NCBI GenBank assembly: GCA_018902545.1
Contig: JAHIQM010000008.1
Coordinates: 1-64,000, forward strand
Length of the DNA: 64,000 bases
Direction of reading: 5' to 3'
Source of the DNA: Pseudomonadota bacterium
Lineage (GTDB): Bacteria > Desulfobacterota > Desulfovibrionia > Desulfovibrionales > Desulfomicrobiaceae
Under the pieces are notes generated by a model that was given only the letters and a program-made list of their open reading frames with translations, did not search any database and had not been told where the DNA came from. Every line of letters starts with the position of its first letter. Positions within the stretch are counted from its first letter, which is position 1. Made by a program: the position numbers and the translations under genes. Shown piece by piece: positions 47,984-58,734 of this stretch.

Positions 47984-50900
47984 ATGCGCGACAGAATCCA
48001 GCACGGCCCCATCGCCTGGATGGCCGCCAACCCGGTGGCCGCCAACCTGATCATGCTCATCTGTCTGCTCGGCGGACTGATCATGACCACCAGGATCAAA
48101 CAGGAAGTCTTTCCCGAATTCGAGTCCGAGATCGTGACCGTCTCCGTGGCCTATCCCGGAGCCAGCCCGGAAGAAGTGGAAAAAGGGATTGTCCTGGCTA
48201 TCGAGGAACGAGTCACGGGTCTGGACGGAATCAAGAAAGTCACGTCCTCCTCCGTGGAAGGAGTGGGCTCGGTCACCGTCGAGGCCCTCAAGGGCACCGA
48301 CATGGAACGCCTGTCCCAGGACGTGAAGGGCGAGGTGGACCGCATCTCGTCTTTCCCGGAAGACGCCGAGACTCCGAGGGTGGTCATCGCCTCCAGTCAG
48401 CGCCGGACCATGTCCATCGCCGTTTACGGAGATCTGGAAGAGCGTGTTCTGCGTGAAATGGCCGAAACCGTGCGCGACGAACTCCTGCAGGATCCGGAAA
48501 TCACCCGCATCGACCTTAGCGGCGCGCGGGATATGGAAATCAGCATCGAAATTTCCAAGGACGCCCTGCGCGCCCATGGTCTGACCCTGCGGCAGGTCGC
48601 GGACATTATCGGCCGCTCTGCCCTGGAACTGCCCGGTGGCAGTGTCAAGACAAGCCAGGGGGAAATCCTGGTGCGGGTCAAAGACCGGCGCGAACTGGGC
48701 CGGGAGTTCGCGAGCCTGCCGGTCATCACCACTCCCGAAGGATCGGTGGTCCGCCTGGAGGATCTGGGACGCATCACCGACGGATTCGCGGACACGGACC
48801 TCTTCGCCCGCTACAACAATCAACCGGCCATTCTGCTCGACGTCTTCCGCGTGGGGGACCAGACGCCCATCTCCGTCTCCGACGCCGTCAAAGGCCACAT
48901 GGACCGCCTGAGCCAGACCTTGCCCCCAGGCGTATACCTCTCCAAACGCAACGACAGCTCCGACATCTTTCGCCAGCGCATGGACCTGCTGACCCGCAAC
49001 GGCATCATGGGTCTTTGCCTGGTTTTTCTCCTGTTGGCCGTTTTTCTGGAAATCCGCCTGGCCTTCTGGGTCAGCCTGGGCATCCCCATCTCCATCATGG
49101 GATCGTTCCTGATCCTGCCCGGCCTTGGCGTAAGCATCAACATGGTCTCCATGTTCGCCTTCATCATCACGTTGGGCATCGTGGTCGACGACGCCATCGT
49201 GGTCGGCGAAAACGTATACCAGCACAGGGAGCAGGGACTCTCACCCCTCAAGGCCGCCATAACGGGCACAAGGGAGGTGGTCATGCCCGTCACCTTCTCG
49301 GTGCTGACCAATGTCGTGGCCTTCGTGCCCATGCTCTTCGTGCCCGGAGTGCTGGGCCGCGTCTTCGGCGTCTTGCCGGCGGTGGTTGTCAGCGTCTTTA
49401 TCATCTCATTGGTTGAAAGCCTCTTTGTCCTGCCCTCCCACCTCGGGCACCTCAAATCCGGCGGCAAATCCCGGCTCGCCTTCTTGCACAAGGCCCAGGC
49501 CAAGTTCAGCTCCGGGTTCAAATACGTGGTCGCCACCTTCATCTCGCCCCTGCTCATGCTGACCATTCGCCTGCGCTACCTGACTCTGGCCGTGGCTGTG
49601 GCCGTGCTCACGGCAACCGTTGGGTACGTGGCCAGCGGGCGCATGGGCATCGTCATGTTCCCCAAGGTCGAGGCGGACTACGCCTATGTCGAGCTGGCCA
49701 TGCCCTTCGGCACGCCGGTGGCCCGCACCGAGGCGGCCATCGACCGCATGGTCCGCATCGCCGAAGATCTGGCCCGTGAGCATGGGGGCGAAGAACAGGT
49801 TGAAGGAATCTACTCCCAGGTCGGCATGGGTTCCGGAGGGCATCAGGGCTCGGTGCGGGTTTTTCTGACCCCGCCCGAACAGCGCACCCTGCCCACCGCG
49901 GAGTTCACCGACCTGTGGCGGCAGCGCGTGGGGGCCATCGCCGGAACCGAATTCCTCAAATTCGAGTCGGACCGCGGCGGGCCGGGATCGGGCGCGGCCC
50001 TGACCATTGAACTGTCGCATCGCTCCACGAGTGTTCTGGAAAAAGCCAGCGGGGATCTGGCCGAGGCCTTGGGGAAGTATGCCCAGGTTTCGGACATTGA
50101 TGACGGATTTTCTGCCGGCAAGACGCAACTCGATTTTCGCATCCGCCCCGAGGGGTTAAGTCTGGGCCTGACCTCCCAGGAAGTCGCCCGCCAGATCCGG
50201 GCGGCGTTCTACGGAGCCGAAGCCCTGCGGCAGCAGCGCGGACGCAACGAAGTGAAAGTCATGGTCCGACTGCCGCAAAACGAACGGGTCTCGCTGCAGG
50301 ACATCGAGGATTTCCTGGTGCGCACGCCAGCCGGGACAAGCGTGCTGTTGCGCGAGGTGGCCGATGTAAACAAAGGTCATTCCTACACCAGTATCGACCG
50401 CCGCGACGGCCGCCGGGTCATCTCCGTCACTGCCGACGTGACACCGCGCTCCGAGGCCGCCGCGATCACCAGCGTTCTCAGACAGAACTATCTGCCCAAA
50501 ATGCAGGAACGCTATCAGGGCCTGGAATTCAGTTTCGAGGGCAGGCAGGCGGAAATCCAGGAAGGCGTCGGGGCGCTCCTGATCGGGCTGGGCATGGCCT
50601 GCCTGTGCATTTTCGCCCTGCTGGCCATTCCGCTGCGCAGCTACGTGCAACCCCTGATCATCATGACCAGCATCCCCTTTGGCGTGGTCGGCGCGATTTT
50701 CGGACACCTGATCATGGGCTACAGCCTGAGCCTGGTTTCCATTTTCGGAATAGTGGCCCTGTCCGGGGTGGTGGTCAACGCGTCCCTGGTGCTCATTGAC
50801 TGCGCCAATGGCAAACGCCGTCTCGGACAATCCGCCCTGGCCTCCATTCATCTGGCCACAGTTCAGCGCTTCCGGCCCATTCTGCTGACCACGGTGACCA

Positions 50901-51082
50901 CCTTCTGCGGCCTGGCACCCATGATCTGGGAGACCTCAAGACAGGCGAGGTTCCTTATCCCCATGGCCCTGTCGCTCGGGTTCGGCATCGTTTTCTCGAC
51001 CTTTATCACGCTCGGCATCGTGCCGTCGCTGTACATGGTCCTGGAAGACATAAAGCGCTTCGGGCGCTCACTGGTCAAATAA
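47984..51082 (+). CDS. RND efflux transporter permease
   Basis: 1032 aa with typical RND TM/periplasmic layout. Confidence 0.95.
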   Translation: MRDRIQHGPIAWMAANPVAANLIMLICLLGGLIMTTRIKQEVFPEFESEIVTVSVAYPGASPEEVEKGIVLAIEERVTGLDGIKKVTSSSVEGVGSVTVEALKGTDMERLSQDVKGEVDRISSFPEDAETPRVVIASSQRRTMSIAVYGDLEERVLREMAETVRDELLQDPEITRIDLSGARDMEISIEISKDALRAHGLTLRQVADIIGRSALELPGGSVKTSQGEILVRVKDRRELGREFASLPVITTPEGSVVRLEDLGRITDGFADTDLFARYNNQPAILLDVFRVGDQTPISVSDAVKGHMDRLSQTLPPGVYLSKRNDSSDIFRQRMDLLTRNGIMGLCLVFLLLAVFLEIRLAFWVSLGIPISIMGSFLILPGLGVSINMVSMFAFIITLGIVVDDAIVVGENVYQHREQGLSPLKAAITGTREVVMPVTFSVLTNVVAFVPMLFVPGVLGRVFGVLPAVVVSVFIISLVESLFVLPSHLGHLKSGGKSRLAFLHKAQAKFSSGFKYVVATFISPLLMLTIRLRYLTLAVAVAVLTATVGYVASGRMGIVMFPKVEADYAYVELAMPFGTPVARTEAAIDRMVRIAEDLAREHGGEEQVEGIYSQVGMGSGGHQGSVRVFLTPPEQRTLPTAEFTDLWRQRVGAIAGTEFLKFESDRGGPGSGAALTIELSHRSTSVLEKASGDLAEALGKYAQVSDIDDGFSAGKTQLDFRIRPEGLSLGLTSQEVARQIRAAFYGAEALRQQRGRNEVKVMVRLPQNERVSLQDIEDFLVRTPAGTSVLLREVADVNKGHSYTSIDRRDGRRVISVTADVTPRSEAAAITSVLRQNYLPKMQERYQGLEFSFEGRQAEIQEGVGALLIGLGMACLCIFALLAIPLRSYVQPLIIMTSIPFGVVGAIFGHLIMGYSLSLVSIFGIVALSGVVVNASLVLIDCANGKRRLGQSALASIHLATVQRFRPILLTTVTTFCGLAPMIWETSRQARFLIPMALSLGFGIVFSTFITLGIVPSLYMVLEDIKRFGRSLVK

Positions 51083-51091
51083 GGAGGAATT

Positions 51092-51199
51092 GTGGAGCTT
51101 GGAGTACTGATTCTGCTGGCCGCTGCGGCCGGAGCGCTTGGCTGGTTCTGGATGGACGGCGTGGCCAGCGGCGAACGCCTGATGAAAGGCCGCTCCTGA
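51092..51199 (+). CDS. 35-aa single-TM microprotein downstream of the RND permease
   Basis: AAGGAGGAATT SD then GTG: MELGVLILLAAAAGALGWFWMDGVASGERLMKGRS*. Confidence 0.65.
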   Translation: MELGVLILLAAAAGALGWFWMDGVASGERLMKGRS

Positions 51200-51286
51200 G
51201 GCGTGCCGCATCCTCTTCCGGCGGAAGAGGCAAAAGACGAAGATCAGGATTTAGGAACCAAAGGGCGTTGATCCAGCCCGGAGAGC

Positions 51287-51313
51287 AAAAAAAAACCCTG
51301 CCAGGCAGGGTTT
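51287..51313 (-). terminator. Intrinsic terminator
   Basis: AAACCCTGCC-TGG-CAGGGTTTTTTTTT on the minus strand. Confidence 0.87.
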
Positions 51314-51333
51314 CAAGGCTCAGATCGACGCGA

Positions 51334-51603
51334 CTACCATCTGGGCCGGCGTTCACGCTCGGGACGGGGACGGGCTTCGTTGACCTTCAGAGAACGTCCG
51401 CCGTAATCGGCGCCATCGAGAGCGGCAATGGCTTCTTCAGCGCCGCTCTCCATTTCCACAAATCCAAATCCACGGGCTCTGCCTGTCTCACGGTCGGAAA
51501 TGAGTTTAACATTTGCAACCTGTCCGTACGTTGCAAACAGCGTTTCCACGTCCTGCTCGGTGGCACTCCAGGGCAGGTTTCCGACATAAATGTTCTTCGA
51601 CAT
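51334..51603 (-). CDS. RRM-type RNA-binding protein
   Basis: KNIYVGNLPWSATEQDVETLF, RGFGFVEM. Confidence 0.95.
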   Translation of the reverse strand: MSKNIYVGNLPWSATEQDVETLFATYGQVANVKLISDRETGRARGFGFVEMESGAEEAIAALDGADYGGRSLKVNEARPRPERERRPRW

Positions 51604-51901
51604 GATGCACTTGTCTCCTGTAAAAAAACTGAAAACTCCAGGTTGAGTCTCCCATCGGATCTGTCGCGCCTTTGGGCCAAAACCCTTCCCGTCTCCTCGT
51701 ACCTCGCACCAACCGGGATGGTTGATACATGGCTATGGAAAATACGTACTTTAAAAAAAAGAGGCAAGAGTTTATTTAAAAGTCTGCATACAAAATCAGA
51801 CCTTCTTTCCTACTTTCCAAGCAGGCCGGATTACGGCATTTCCCTGTGAATTCTTCTTTTTAGAGATTGATAAAGCTATACTTATTTATTATTGATTATC
51901 G

Positions 51902-52822
51902 ATGCCAATAAACAACTCCCCTTCCGGTACCATTTTCGCCATCAAGCGCTACGCCCTGCACGACGGACCGGATCTGCGCGTGACGGTTTTTCTCCAGGGC
52001 TGTCCCCTGTCCTGCCGCTGGTGCCACAACCCCGAAAGCTTACACTCCTCACCGCTCATGCTGACCGTCCCGGGAAAATGTGTCGGCTGCGGAGAGTGCG
52101 TCCCGGCCTGCCCGCAAGGCGCGCTCTTCCCCGGCAGCGGCGGCATGGTCCGGGATCAGGAAGCCTGCATCGCCTGCGGGCTTTGCGCCGAAGTCTGCCC
52201 GGCTCTGGCCCACGAATGCGTGGGCATGAAACGCTCGGTTGAAGACGTGATGGTCGAGATTAAAAAGGAAATCCCCTTTTTCGCCGAAGGCAGCGGCGGG
52301 GTGACCTTCTCCGGCGGCGAGCCGTTGGCCCAGCCCGATTACCTGGAAGCCCTGCTGCGGGCCTGCGGAGACCTGGACCTGCACCGCGCTGTAGACACCA
52401 GCGGATTCGCCACCCCCGGAACGATCACGCGCATAGCCCGGCATACGGACCTTTTTCTTTACGACATAAAACACATGGACCCGGCCGCCCATCGCCGTGC
52501 CACCGGGGTGGACAATGCCCTGATCCTTTCAAATCTGCGTCTGCTGGCAAACAGCGGGGCGCGGATCGGCCTCAGGCTCCCGCTCATCCCGGGAATTAAC
52601 GACGACCAGGAAAACATCCGCGCCACGGGGCTTTTCGCCGCGTCCCTGCCGGACACCCAGACCATCGACGTACTCCCTTACCACGCCTCGGCCAGGGGGA
52701 AATACGCCAAACTCGGCCTGACCTATCCGGGCGACGACATCCCTCCCTCCGAGACCGGAGACGTGGAGAAGGCCGTGAACATCTTGCAGGATTGCGGACT
52801 CACCGTCCGCATTGGAGGATAG
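51902..52822 (+). CDS. Glycyl-radical enzyme activating protein
   Basis: CPLSCRWCHNPE radical SAM motif plus two 4Fe-4S clusters. Confidence 0.95.
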   Translation: MPINNSPSGTIFAIKRYALHDGPDLRVTVFLQGCPLSCRWCHNPESLHSSPLMLTVPGKCVGCGECVPACPQGALFPGSGGMVRDQEACIACGLCAEVCPALAHECVGMKRSVEDVMVEIKKEIPFFAEGSGGVTFSGGEPLAQPDYLEALLRACGDLDLHRAVDTSGFATPGTITRIARHTDLFLYDIKHMDPAAHRRATGVDNALILSNLRLLANSGARIGLRLPLIPGINDDQENIRATGLFAASLPDTQTIDVLPYHASARGKYAKLGLTYPGDDIPPSETGDVEKAVNILQDCGLTVRIGG

Positions 52823-55183
52823 ATGAACCAGAGAATAGAGCACCTGCGCGAGGAAAGCTTCGCCGCCGAACCGTCCATTTCCATCGAACGAGCCCTGCTC
52901 GAAACAGCGTTCTACCGCGAAAACTTCGGCAAACACTCCCTGCCCGTGCTCCGAGCTCTGGTCTTCAAGGACCAGTGCGAGAAGAAAGCCATCTATCTCG
53001 GCGACGGCGAACTCATCGTCGGCGAGCGCGGCCCCGCGCCCAAATGCGTGCCGACCTTTCCCGAACTAACCTGCCACTCGGCCTCGGACCTGCGCGTGCT
53101 CGCGACCCGGCCCATGACCCGCTACCATGTGTCGGAGGACGACATCGCAACCTACGAACGCGAGGTCATCCCCTACTGGACGGGCCGCTCCATGCGCGAT
53201 CGCGTCTTCTCCCATATCCCGGACGAATGGCGGGCAGCCTACGAGGCAGGCCTCTTCACCGAATTCATGGAGCAGCGCGCCCCCGGCCATACCGCCCTTG
53301 ACGGAACGATCTACGAGATGGGCATGCTCGACTTCAAAAATCGCATCGCCGAACGTCTGAGCCGCCTCGATTATTTAAATGATCCCCTGGCCTCGGACCG
53401 GGCCGAGCAACTTCGGGCCATGGACATCGCCTGCGACGCGGCGGTGATCTTTGCCGAGCGTCACGCCAACCTTGCCTGGGAAAAGGCCAAGGCCGAGCCG
53501 GACCAGACACGCAAGTCCGAACTCATGCGCATCGTCGAAGTCTGCCGCCGCGTTCCGGCCGAGGCTCCCCGCGATTTTTGGGAGGCGCTGCAGATGTACT
53601 GGTTCGTGCATCTGGGCACCATCACCGAACTCAACGGCTGGGACGCCATGACTCCAGGACACCTCGACCAGCACCTGGCCCCCTTCTATGAAAAAGGGCT
53701 CGCCGACGGCACCCTGACCCGCGAAGCGGCCAAAGAGCTGCTCTGCTGCCTGTGGATAAAGGTCAACAACCACCCGGCCCCGCCCAAAGTCGGCGTCACA
53801 GCAAAAGAAAGCGGCACCTACAACGACTTCACCAACATCAATCTCGGAGGCCTCCGGCGCGACGGCTCCGACGGAGTCAGCGAACTCTCCTACCTCATCC
53901 TGGAAGTGGTCGACGAATTAAAACTCCTGCAGCCCCAGACCAGCGTACACATCAGCCAAAAGACGCCGGACCGGTTTCTCAAAGCTGCCGCGCGGGTCAT
54001 CAGACAGGGCTACGGCTACCCGTCGATCTTCAACACCGACGCCGTGGTCATGGAACAAATGCGCGTCGGCAAAACCGTTGAAGACGCCCGCGAAGGAGGC
54101 TGCTCAGGCTGCATCGAGACCGGGGCCTTCGGCAAGGAAGCCTACATCCTGACCGGCTATCTGAACGTGCCCAAAGTCCTGGAACTGGCTCTGAACGACG
54201 GCCACGACCAGCTGACCGGCCAGCAGATCGGTCCACGGACCGGCGACGCAAGCGCGTTTTCGAGCTTCGAAGATCTCTACAACGCTTTCACCCTCCAACT
54301 CGACTGGGTCGTGGACCTCAAGGTGCGCGTCAACAACTACATCGAGCGCATGTACGCCACCCACTCCCCCGCGCCCTTCCTGTCCACAGTCATCCACGAC
54401 TGCATCGAAAAGGGCCGGGACTATTACGACGGCGGTCCGCGCTACAACACCAACTACATCCAGTGCTGCGGCATCGGCACGGTCACCGACAGCCTGTCCG
54501 CCATCAAGACCCACGTCTTTGACGCCGGGACCGTCTCCATGCACAAACTTACCCAGGCGCTGCAATCCAATTTCGAAGGCTCCGAAGCCCTGCGCCTGAA
54601 GCTCTGGAACAAGACGCCCTTCTTCGGCAACGATGACGACCGGGCAGACGACATCATGCGCCGCGTCTACGATTCGCTCTTCACGGCCATCGACGGACGC
54701 CCCAACACCAAGGGCACCGGCTACCATCTGAACATGCTCTCCACCACCTGCCACGTCTATTTCGGCAAGATGCTCGGAGCCTCAGCCAATGGCCGCCTGG
54801 CCCATCTGCCCGAGTCCGATGGCACGTCTCCCTCCCACGGCGCAGACAAAAACGGTCCCACGGCCGTGGTCAAGTCGCTCTCGAAAATGGACCAGATCAA
54901 GTCCGGCGGCACCCTCCTCAACCAACGCTTCCTGCCAGACGTCCTCAAAACCGACCAGGACCTGGACAAGCTCACCCAACTGGTGCGCACCTACTTCCGC
55001 CTCGGCGGACATCACATCCAGTTCAACGTGGTCGACACCGCCACCCTGCGCCAAGCCCAGACCAGCCCCGATGAACACCGCAACCTCCTGGTCCGCGTAG
55101 CCGGATACAGCGACTACTTCGTAGACCTCGACCTCGACCACCAAGAGGAAATCATCCGACGGACCGAACAGGAAACAGCGTAG
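52823..55183 (+). CDS. Glycyl radical enzyme, trans-4-hydroxyproline dehydratase-like
   Basis: EGGCSGCIETGAFGKEAY active-site Cys loop; VRVAGYSDYF glycyl radical motif; GRE activase directly upstream. Confidence 0.88.
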   Translation: MNQRIEHLREESFAAEPSISIERALLETAFYRENFGKHSLPVLRALVFKDQCEKKAIYLGDGELIVGERGPAPKCVPTFPELTCHSASDLRVLATRPMTRYHVSEDDIATYEREVIPYWTGRSMRDRVFSHIPDEWRAAYEAGLFTEFMEQRAPGHTALDGTIYEMGMLDFKNRIAERLSRLDYLNDPLASDRAEQLRAMDIACDAAVIFAERHANLAWEKAKAEPDQTRKSELMRIVEVCRRVPAEAPRDFWEALQMYWFVHLGTITELNGWDAMTPGHLDQHLAPFYEKGLADGTLTREAAKELLCCLWIKVNNHPAPPKVGVTAKESGTYNDFTNINLGGLRRDGSDGVSELSYLILEVVDELKLLQPQTSVHISQKTPDRFLKAAARVIRQGYGYPSIFNTDAVVMEQMRVGKTVEDAREGGCSGCIETGAFGKEAYILTGYLNVPKVLELALNDGHDQLTGQQIGPRTGDASAFSSFEDLYNAFTLQLDWVVDLKVRVNNYIERMYATHSPAPFLSTVIHDCIEKGRDYYDGGPRYNTNYIQCCGIGTVTDSLSAIKTHVFDAGTVSMHKLTQALQSNFEGSEALRLKLWNKTPFFGNDDDRADDIMRRVYDSLFTAIDGRPNTKGTGYHLNMLSTTCHVYFGKMLGASANGRLAHLPESDGTSPSHGADKNGPTAVVKSLSKMDQIKSGGTLLNQRFLPDVLKTDQDLDKLTQLVRTYFRLGGHHIQFNVVDTATLRQAQTSPDEHRNLLVRVAGYSDYFVDLDLDHQEEIIRRTEQETA

Positions 55184-55192
55184 GGAGAAAAG

Positions 55193-55242
55193 ATGCCTCC
55201 GGCGGGCAGGGGACGCGTCCCCTGCACCCCATTCATATTCTT
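55193..55242. repeat. Dispersed hairpin repeat, copy 1
   Basis: ATGCCTCCGGCGGGCAGGGGACGCGTCCCCTGCACCCCATTCATATTCTT. Confidence 0.87.
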
Positions 55243-55284
55243 GAAGTTTTTTCCGCATCGCCTCAAGAATGTTGCGCCAAAGAA

Positions 55285-55334
55285 ATGCCTCCGGCGGGCA
55301 GGGGCCTCGCCCCCTGCACCCCATTCATATTCTT
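55285..55334. repeat. Dispersed hairpin repeat, copy 2
   Basis: ATGCCTCCGGCGGGCAGGGGCCTCGCCCCCTGCACCCCATTCATATTCTT. Confidence 0.87.
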
Positions 55335-55674
55335 CTACCCTCCCGCAGCACCTCCAGCGTGTCGGCGTGGTCCGGGCGAGGGCTGTCGGCTGTCTGACTG
55401 AGCCAGGCATCGTTTGCTTTCCGGCCGTTTACCGTTCAAAACGCGCAATCGTATAAAACTCAAGGCCGGAAAACATTACGAGGCCCGCGAAGGAGTTCCG
55501 GCAGACCTTGCCCGGACCACGCCGACATGCGCTTCCCCCGCCCGTTCCTTCCAGCGAACCGATCGTTCCGATCCTGCACGCCTCCTTGCATTTTCCGATT
55601 TTTTGGCCCATGCCATGAACGATTTTTCGCCATAATGGCACAAACCGTTTTTCATCCTGTATCAAGGAGGCTCC

Positions 55675-56415
55675 ATGAAACGCATCCTGCTTTTCGCCGT
55701 TTTAGCCCTGGCTCTGTGCGCAACCGCCGCTTCGGCCAAAAAACTGATTGTGGCCACGGACACCAATTTCCCGCCCTTCGAGTTCAAGGATCCTGAAACC
55801 GGCAAGCACACCGGCTTCGACGTGGAACTATGGGACGCCATCGCCAAGGAAATAGGAGCGGAATACGATCTGCAGCCCATGGACTTCAACGGCATCATCC
55901 CCGGCCTGCAGTCCGGACAGATCGATGTCGGCATCGCCGGTATGACCATCAAGCCCGAACGCGCCGAAGTGGTTGACTTCTCCGATCCCTACTACAACGC
56001 GGGCCTGCTGATCCTGGTCAAGGCCGACAACGCCGAAATCACGGACGTCAAGAGTCTGGCCGGCAAGATCGTCGCCACCAAACTCGGCACCACCAGCGAG
56101 GATTTCGCCAAGAAGGAAGCCGGAGCCAAGGAAGTCAAGCTCTTCCCCAACAATGACGCCATGTTCATGGAACTCATGGCCGGCGGCGCCGACGCAGTCA
56201 TCTTCGACTCCCCGGTAATATCCGAATTCGTACGCACCGTGGGCAAGGAACAGACCAAGATCGTCGGTCCCCTGTACATGGGCCAGTCCTACGGCATCGG
56301 CTTCCCCAAGGGCAGCGACCTGGTCGCCAAGGTCAACGAAGCACTCAAGAAGCTTAAAGACAGCGGCGCCTACCGTGAACTGTACATCAAGTGGTTCGGC
56401 ACCGAGCCCAAGTAA
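55675..56415 (+). CDS. Polar amino acid ABC transporter substrate-binding protein
   Basis: Signal peptide; LIVATDTNFPPFEFKDPETGKHTGFDVEL. Confidence 0.95.
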   Translation: MKRILLFAVLALALCATAASAKKLIVATDTNFPPFEFKDPETGKHTGFDVELWDAIAKEIGAEYDLQPMDFNGIIPGLQSGQIDVGIAGMTIKPERAEVVDFSDPYYNAGLLILVKADNAEITDVKSLAGKIVATKLGTTSEDFAKKEAGAKEVKLFPNNDAMFMELMAGGADAVIFDSPVISEFVRTVGKEQTKIVGPLYMGQSYGIGFPKGSDLVAKVNEALKKLKDSGAYRELYIKWFGTEPK

Positions 56416-56470
56416 TTCCGCTTAAACCATCCTGGAGGCAGGACCTTCCTGCCTCCATTTCGAGACACCC

Positions 56471-57151
56471 ATGGCCTTCCAATTTGAACCGAGCGTCGTC
56501 ATCGACACCCTGCCCATGCTCATGCGCGGAGTCTGGTACACCATCTACCTGACCGTCGGCGGCCTGTTTTTCGGCTTCCTGCTCGGGGTGGCCACGGGCC
56601 TCATGAAGCTGGCCCGGCCCTTCCTGGTCCGCAAACTGGCCGACCTCTACGTGGAACTCGTCCGCGGCACGCCCATGCTGGTGCAGGCCATGTTCCTCTA
56701 TTACGGCGTGCCCATGGCCGTTGGCCTGCGCATCCCGCCGCTGATCGCCGGGGTCATCGTCATCGCCATCAACTCCGGGGCATACATCGCCGAGATCGTG
56801 CGCGGGGCCATCCAGTCCATCAATGTCGGCCAGACCGAGGCCGGGCGCTCCATCGGCCTGACCCGGGCCCAGACCATGCGCTACATCATCTGGCCGCAGG
56901 CCTTCAAACGCATGATCCCGCCGCTGGGCAACCAGTTCATCATCAGCCTCAAAGATACCTCGCTGCTCATGGTCATCGGCGTGGGAGAACTGCTGCGCAC
57001 CGGTCAGGAGATCGTGGCCGTCAATTTCCGGGCTTTCGAGGTCTACATGGCCGTGGCCATGGTCTATCTGGTCATGACCATGAGCATCTCCAAGGCCCTC
57101 AAAATCCTTGAGAACAGACTCATCAACAAGACCAGCGGAAAACGCGCATGA
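56471..57151 (+). CDS. Polar amino acid ABC transporter permease
   Basis: [28 protein letters not shown]. Confidence 0.95.
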   Translation: MAFQFEPSVVIDTLPMLMRGVWYTIYLTVGGLFFGFLLGVATGLMKLARPFLVRKLADLYVELVRGTPMLVQAMFLYYGVPMAVGLRIPPLIAGVIVIAINSGAYIAEIVRGAIQSINVGQTEAGRSIGLTRAQTMRYIIWPQAFKRMIPPLGNQFIISLKDTSLLMVIGVGELLRTGQEIVAVNFRAFEVYMAVAMVYLVMTMSISKALKILENRLINKTSGKRA

Positions 57152-57876
57152 TTGAAATAAAGAACCTGCACAAAAAATTCGGCGACTTGGAAGTGCTTAA
57201 GGGAGTCAACCTGACCGTAGCCTCGGGAGAGGTGGTGTGCATCATCGGGCCGTCGGGCTCGGGCAAGTCCACGGTGCTGCGCTGCATCAACCGACTGGAG
57301 ACGCCGACTGCAGGCACCGTGATCGTCGACGGCCACGACATCATGGACCCGCGCACGGACATCAACTACGTACGTACCGAAGCGGGCATGGTCTTTCAGC
57401 AGTTCAACCTCTTCCCGCACATGAGCGTGCTCGACAACGTGATCTTAGGCCCGCTCAAGGTCCGCAGGATGCCCCGCGCCGAGGCCGAGCATCTGGGCTA
57501 TGATCTGTTGGCCAAGGTGGGCCTCGGTTCCAAGGCCCAGGCGTACCCGGAACAGCTTTCGGGCGGACAGAAGCAGCGCGTGGCCATTGCCCGCGCCCTG
57601 GCCCTGCAGCCCAAGGTGATTCTGTTTGACGAGCCGACATCGGCCCTGGATCCGGAACTGGTCGGAGAAGTGCTTGAAGTCATGAAGAAACTGGCGGCGG
57701 AGGGCATGACCATGATCGTGGTCACGCATGAGATGGGCTTTGCCCGCGAAGTGGCGGACAGGGTCATTTTTATCGACGAAGGGGTGATCCAGGAAGTGAA
57801 CAGCCCAAAGGAATTTTTCAGCAATCCCGAAAATCCACGTTTGCGGGATTTTTTGGGCAAAATCGTAGGCAAATAA
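57148..57876 (+). CDS. Polar amino acid ABC transporter ATPase
   Basis: [28 protein letters not shown] overlap with permease. Confidence 0.96.
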   Translation: MIEIKNLHKKFGDLEVLKGVNLTVASGEVVCIIGPSGSGKSTVLRCINRLETPTAGTVIVDGHDIMDPRTDINYVRTEAGMVFQQFNLFPHMSVLDNVILGPLKVRRMPRAEAEHLGYDLLAKVGLGSKAQAYPEQLSGGQKQRVAIARALALQPKVILFDEPTSALDPELVGEVLEVMKKLAAEGMTMIVVTHEMGFAREVADRVIFIDEGVIQEVNSPKEFFSNPENPRLRDFLGKIVGK

Positions 57877-57908
57877 CGAAAATCCGACCTGCCCAACCTC
57901 TCAGGCCG

Positions 57909-58622
57909 TCACCCTTCCTCTGGGACTGCCCGGCCTGTCAACTGCGCGAACACGCCAGGCATCGGCGCCTCCAACGTCATGCTCGCGCCTGAAAACGGAT
58001 GGGCAAAGGTGAGGGTGCGTGCATGCAGGGCCAGCCGAGAAAAAGCGTCCCCCTTGACCCCGTACTTCTTGTCGCCAGCCACCGGATGCCCCAGGTCCGC
58101 CATCTGCACCCGGATCTGGTGCTTGCGTCCCGTCAGCAGTTCGATCCTCAAAAGCGAATACGCCCCCTTCTCCCTGACCACAGTCCAGGCAGTCTGCGCC
58201 AGCTTGCCGAGTTTCGCATCGCGAGTGGAATAGACCTTGTGCACACCGCTCTCCACCAAATGGGAGACGACCGTGCCCGACGCCTTGTCCATCTGCCCAT
58301 GCACCACCGCAGCGTAGATCTTGGTGGTATCTTCCCACTGATCCTGCAGGGTGCGCTTGGCCGCCTCGGTCTTGGCGAAGAGCAAAATCCCGGAAGTCTC
58401 CCGGTCCAGGCGATGGACAATGAAAATCCTGTACCGGGACTTGGCGTTGCCCTTGCGCACGTAGTCGGTCAGGGCGTAATAGGCGGTGCGCGTCTTTTCC
58501 GTCTCCGTGGCCATGGTCAACATCCCGGCCGGTTTATCCACGACGATGATGTCGCGGTCCTCATGGATGATATTCAGACCCGGCGGCAAATGCCTGGAGC
58601 CGGGGCGGGCTTGGTCACGCAT
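57909..58622 (-). CDS. RluA-family pseudouridine synthase
   Basis: VHRLDRETSGILLFAK, GRKHQIRVQMADLGHPVAGD. Confidence 0.93.
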   Translation of the reverse strand: MRDQARPGSRHLPPGLNIIHEDRDIIVVDKPAGMLTMATETEKTRTAYYALTDYVRKGNAKSRYRIFIVHRLDRETSGILLFAKTEAAKRTLQDQWEDTTKIYAAVVHGQMDKASGTVVSHLVESGVHKVYSTRDAKLGKLAQTAWTVVREKGAYSLLRIELLTGRKHQIRVQMADLGHPVAGDKKYGVKGDAFSRLALHARTLTFAHPFSGASMTLEAPMPGVFAQLTGRAVPEEG

Positions 58623-58734
58623 GGATTGTCCTTGAAAGAGAGTGTTGCAGAATATTTTAAACACGGAGGCTGGCTTTGCCAGCGATGCGCGTCAACGGAT
58701 CGGAAAAGGGTGCAAAAGTCCAGGACAAACCCCG

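Noticed and set aside
46159-49225. Several 400+ aa minus-strand ORFs opposite the RND operon
   Set aside because: Antisense shadow ORFs; composition and lack of motifs.
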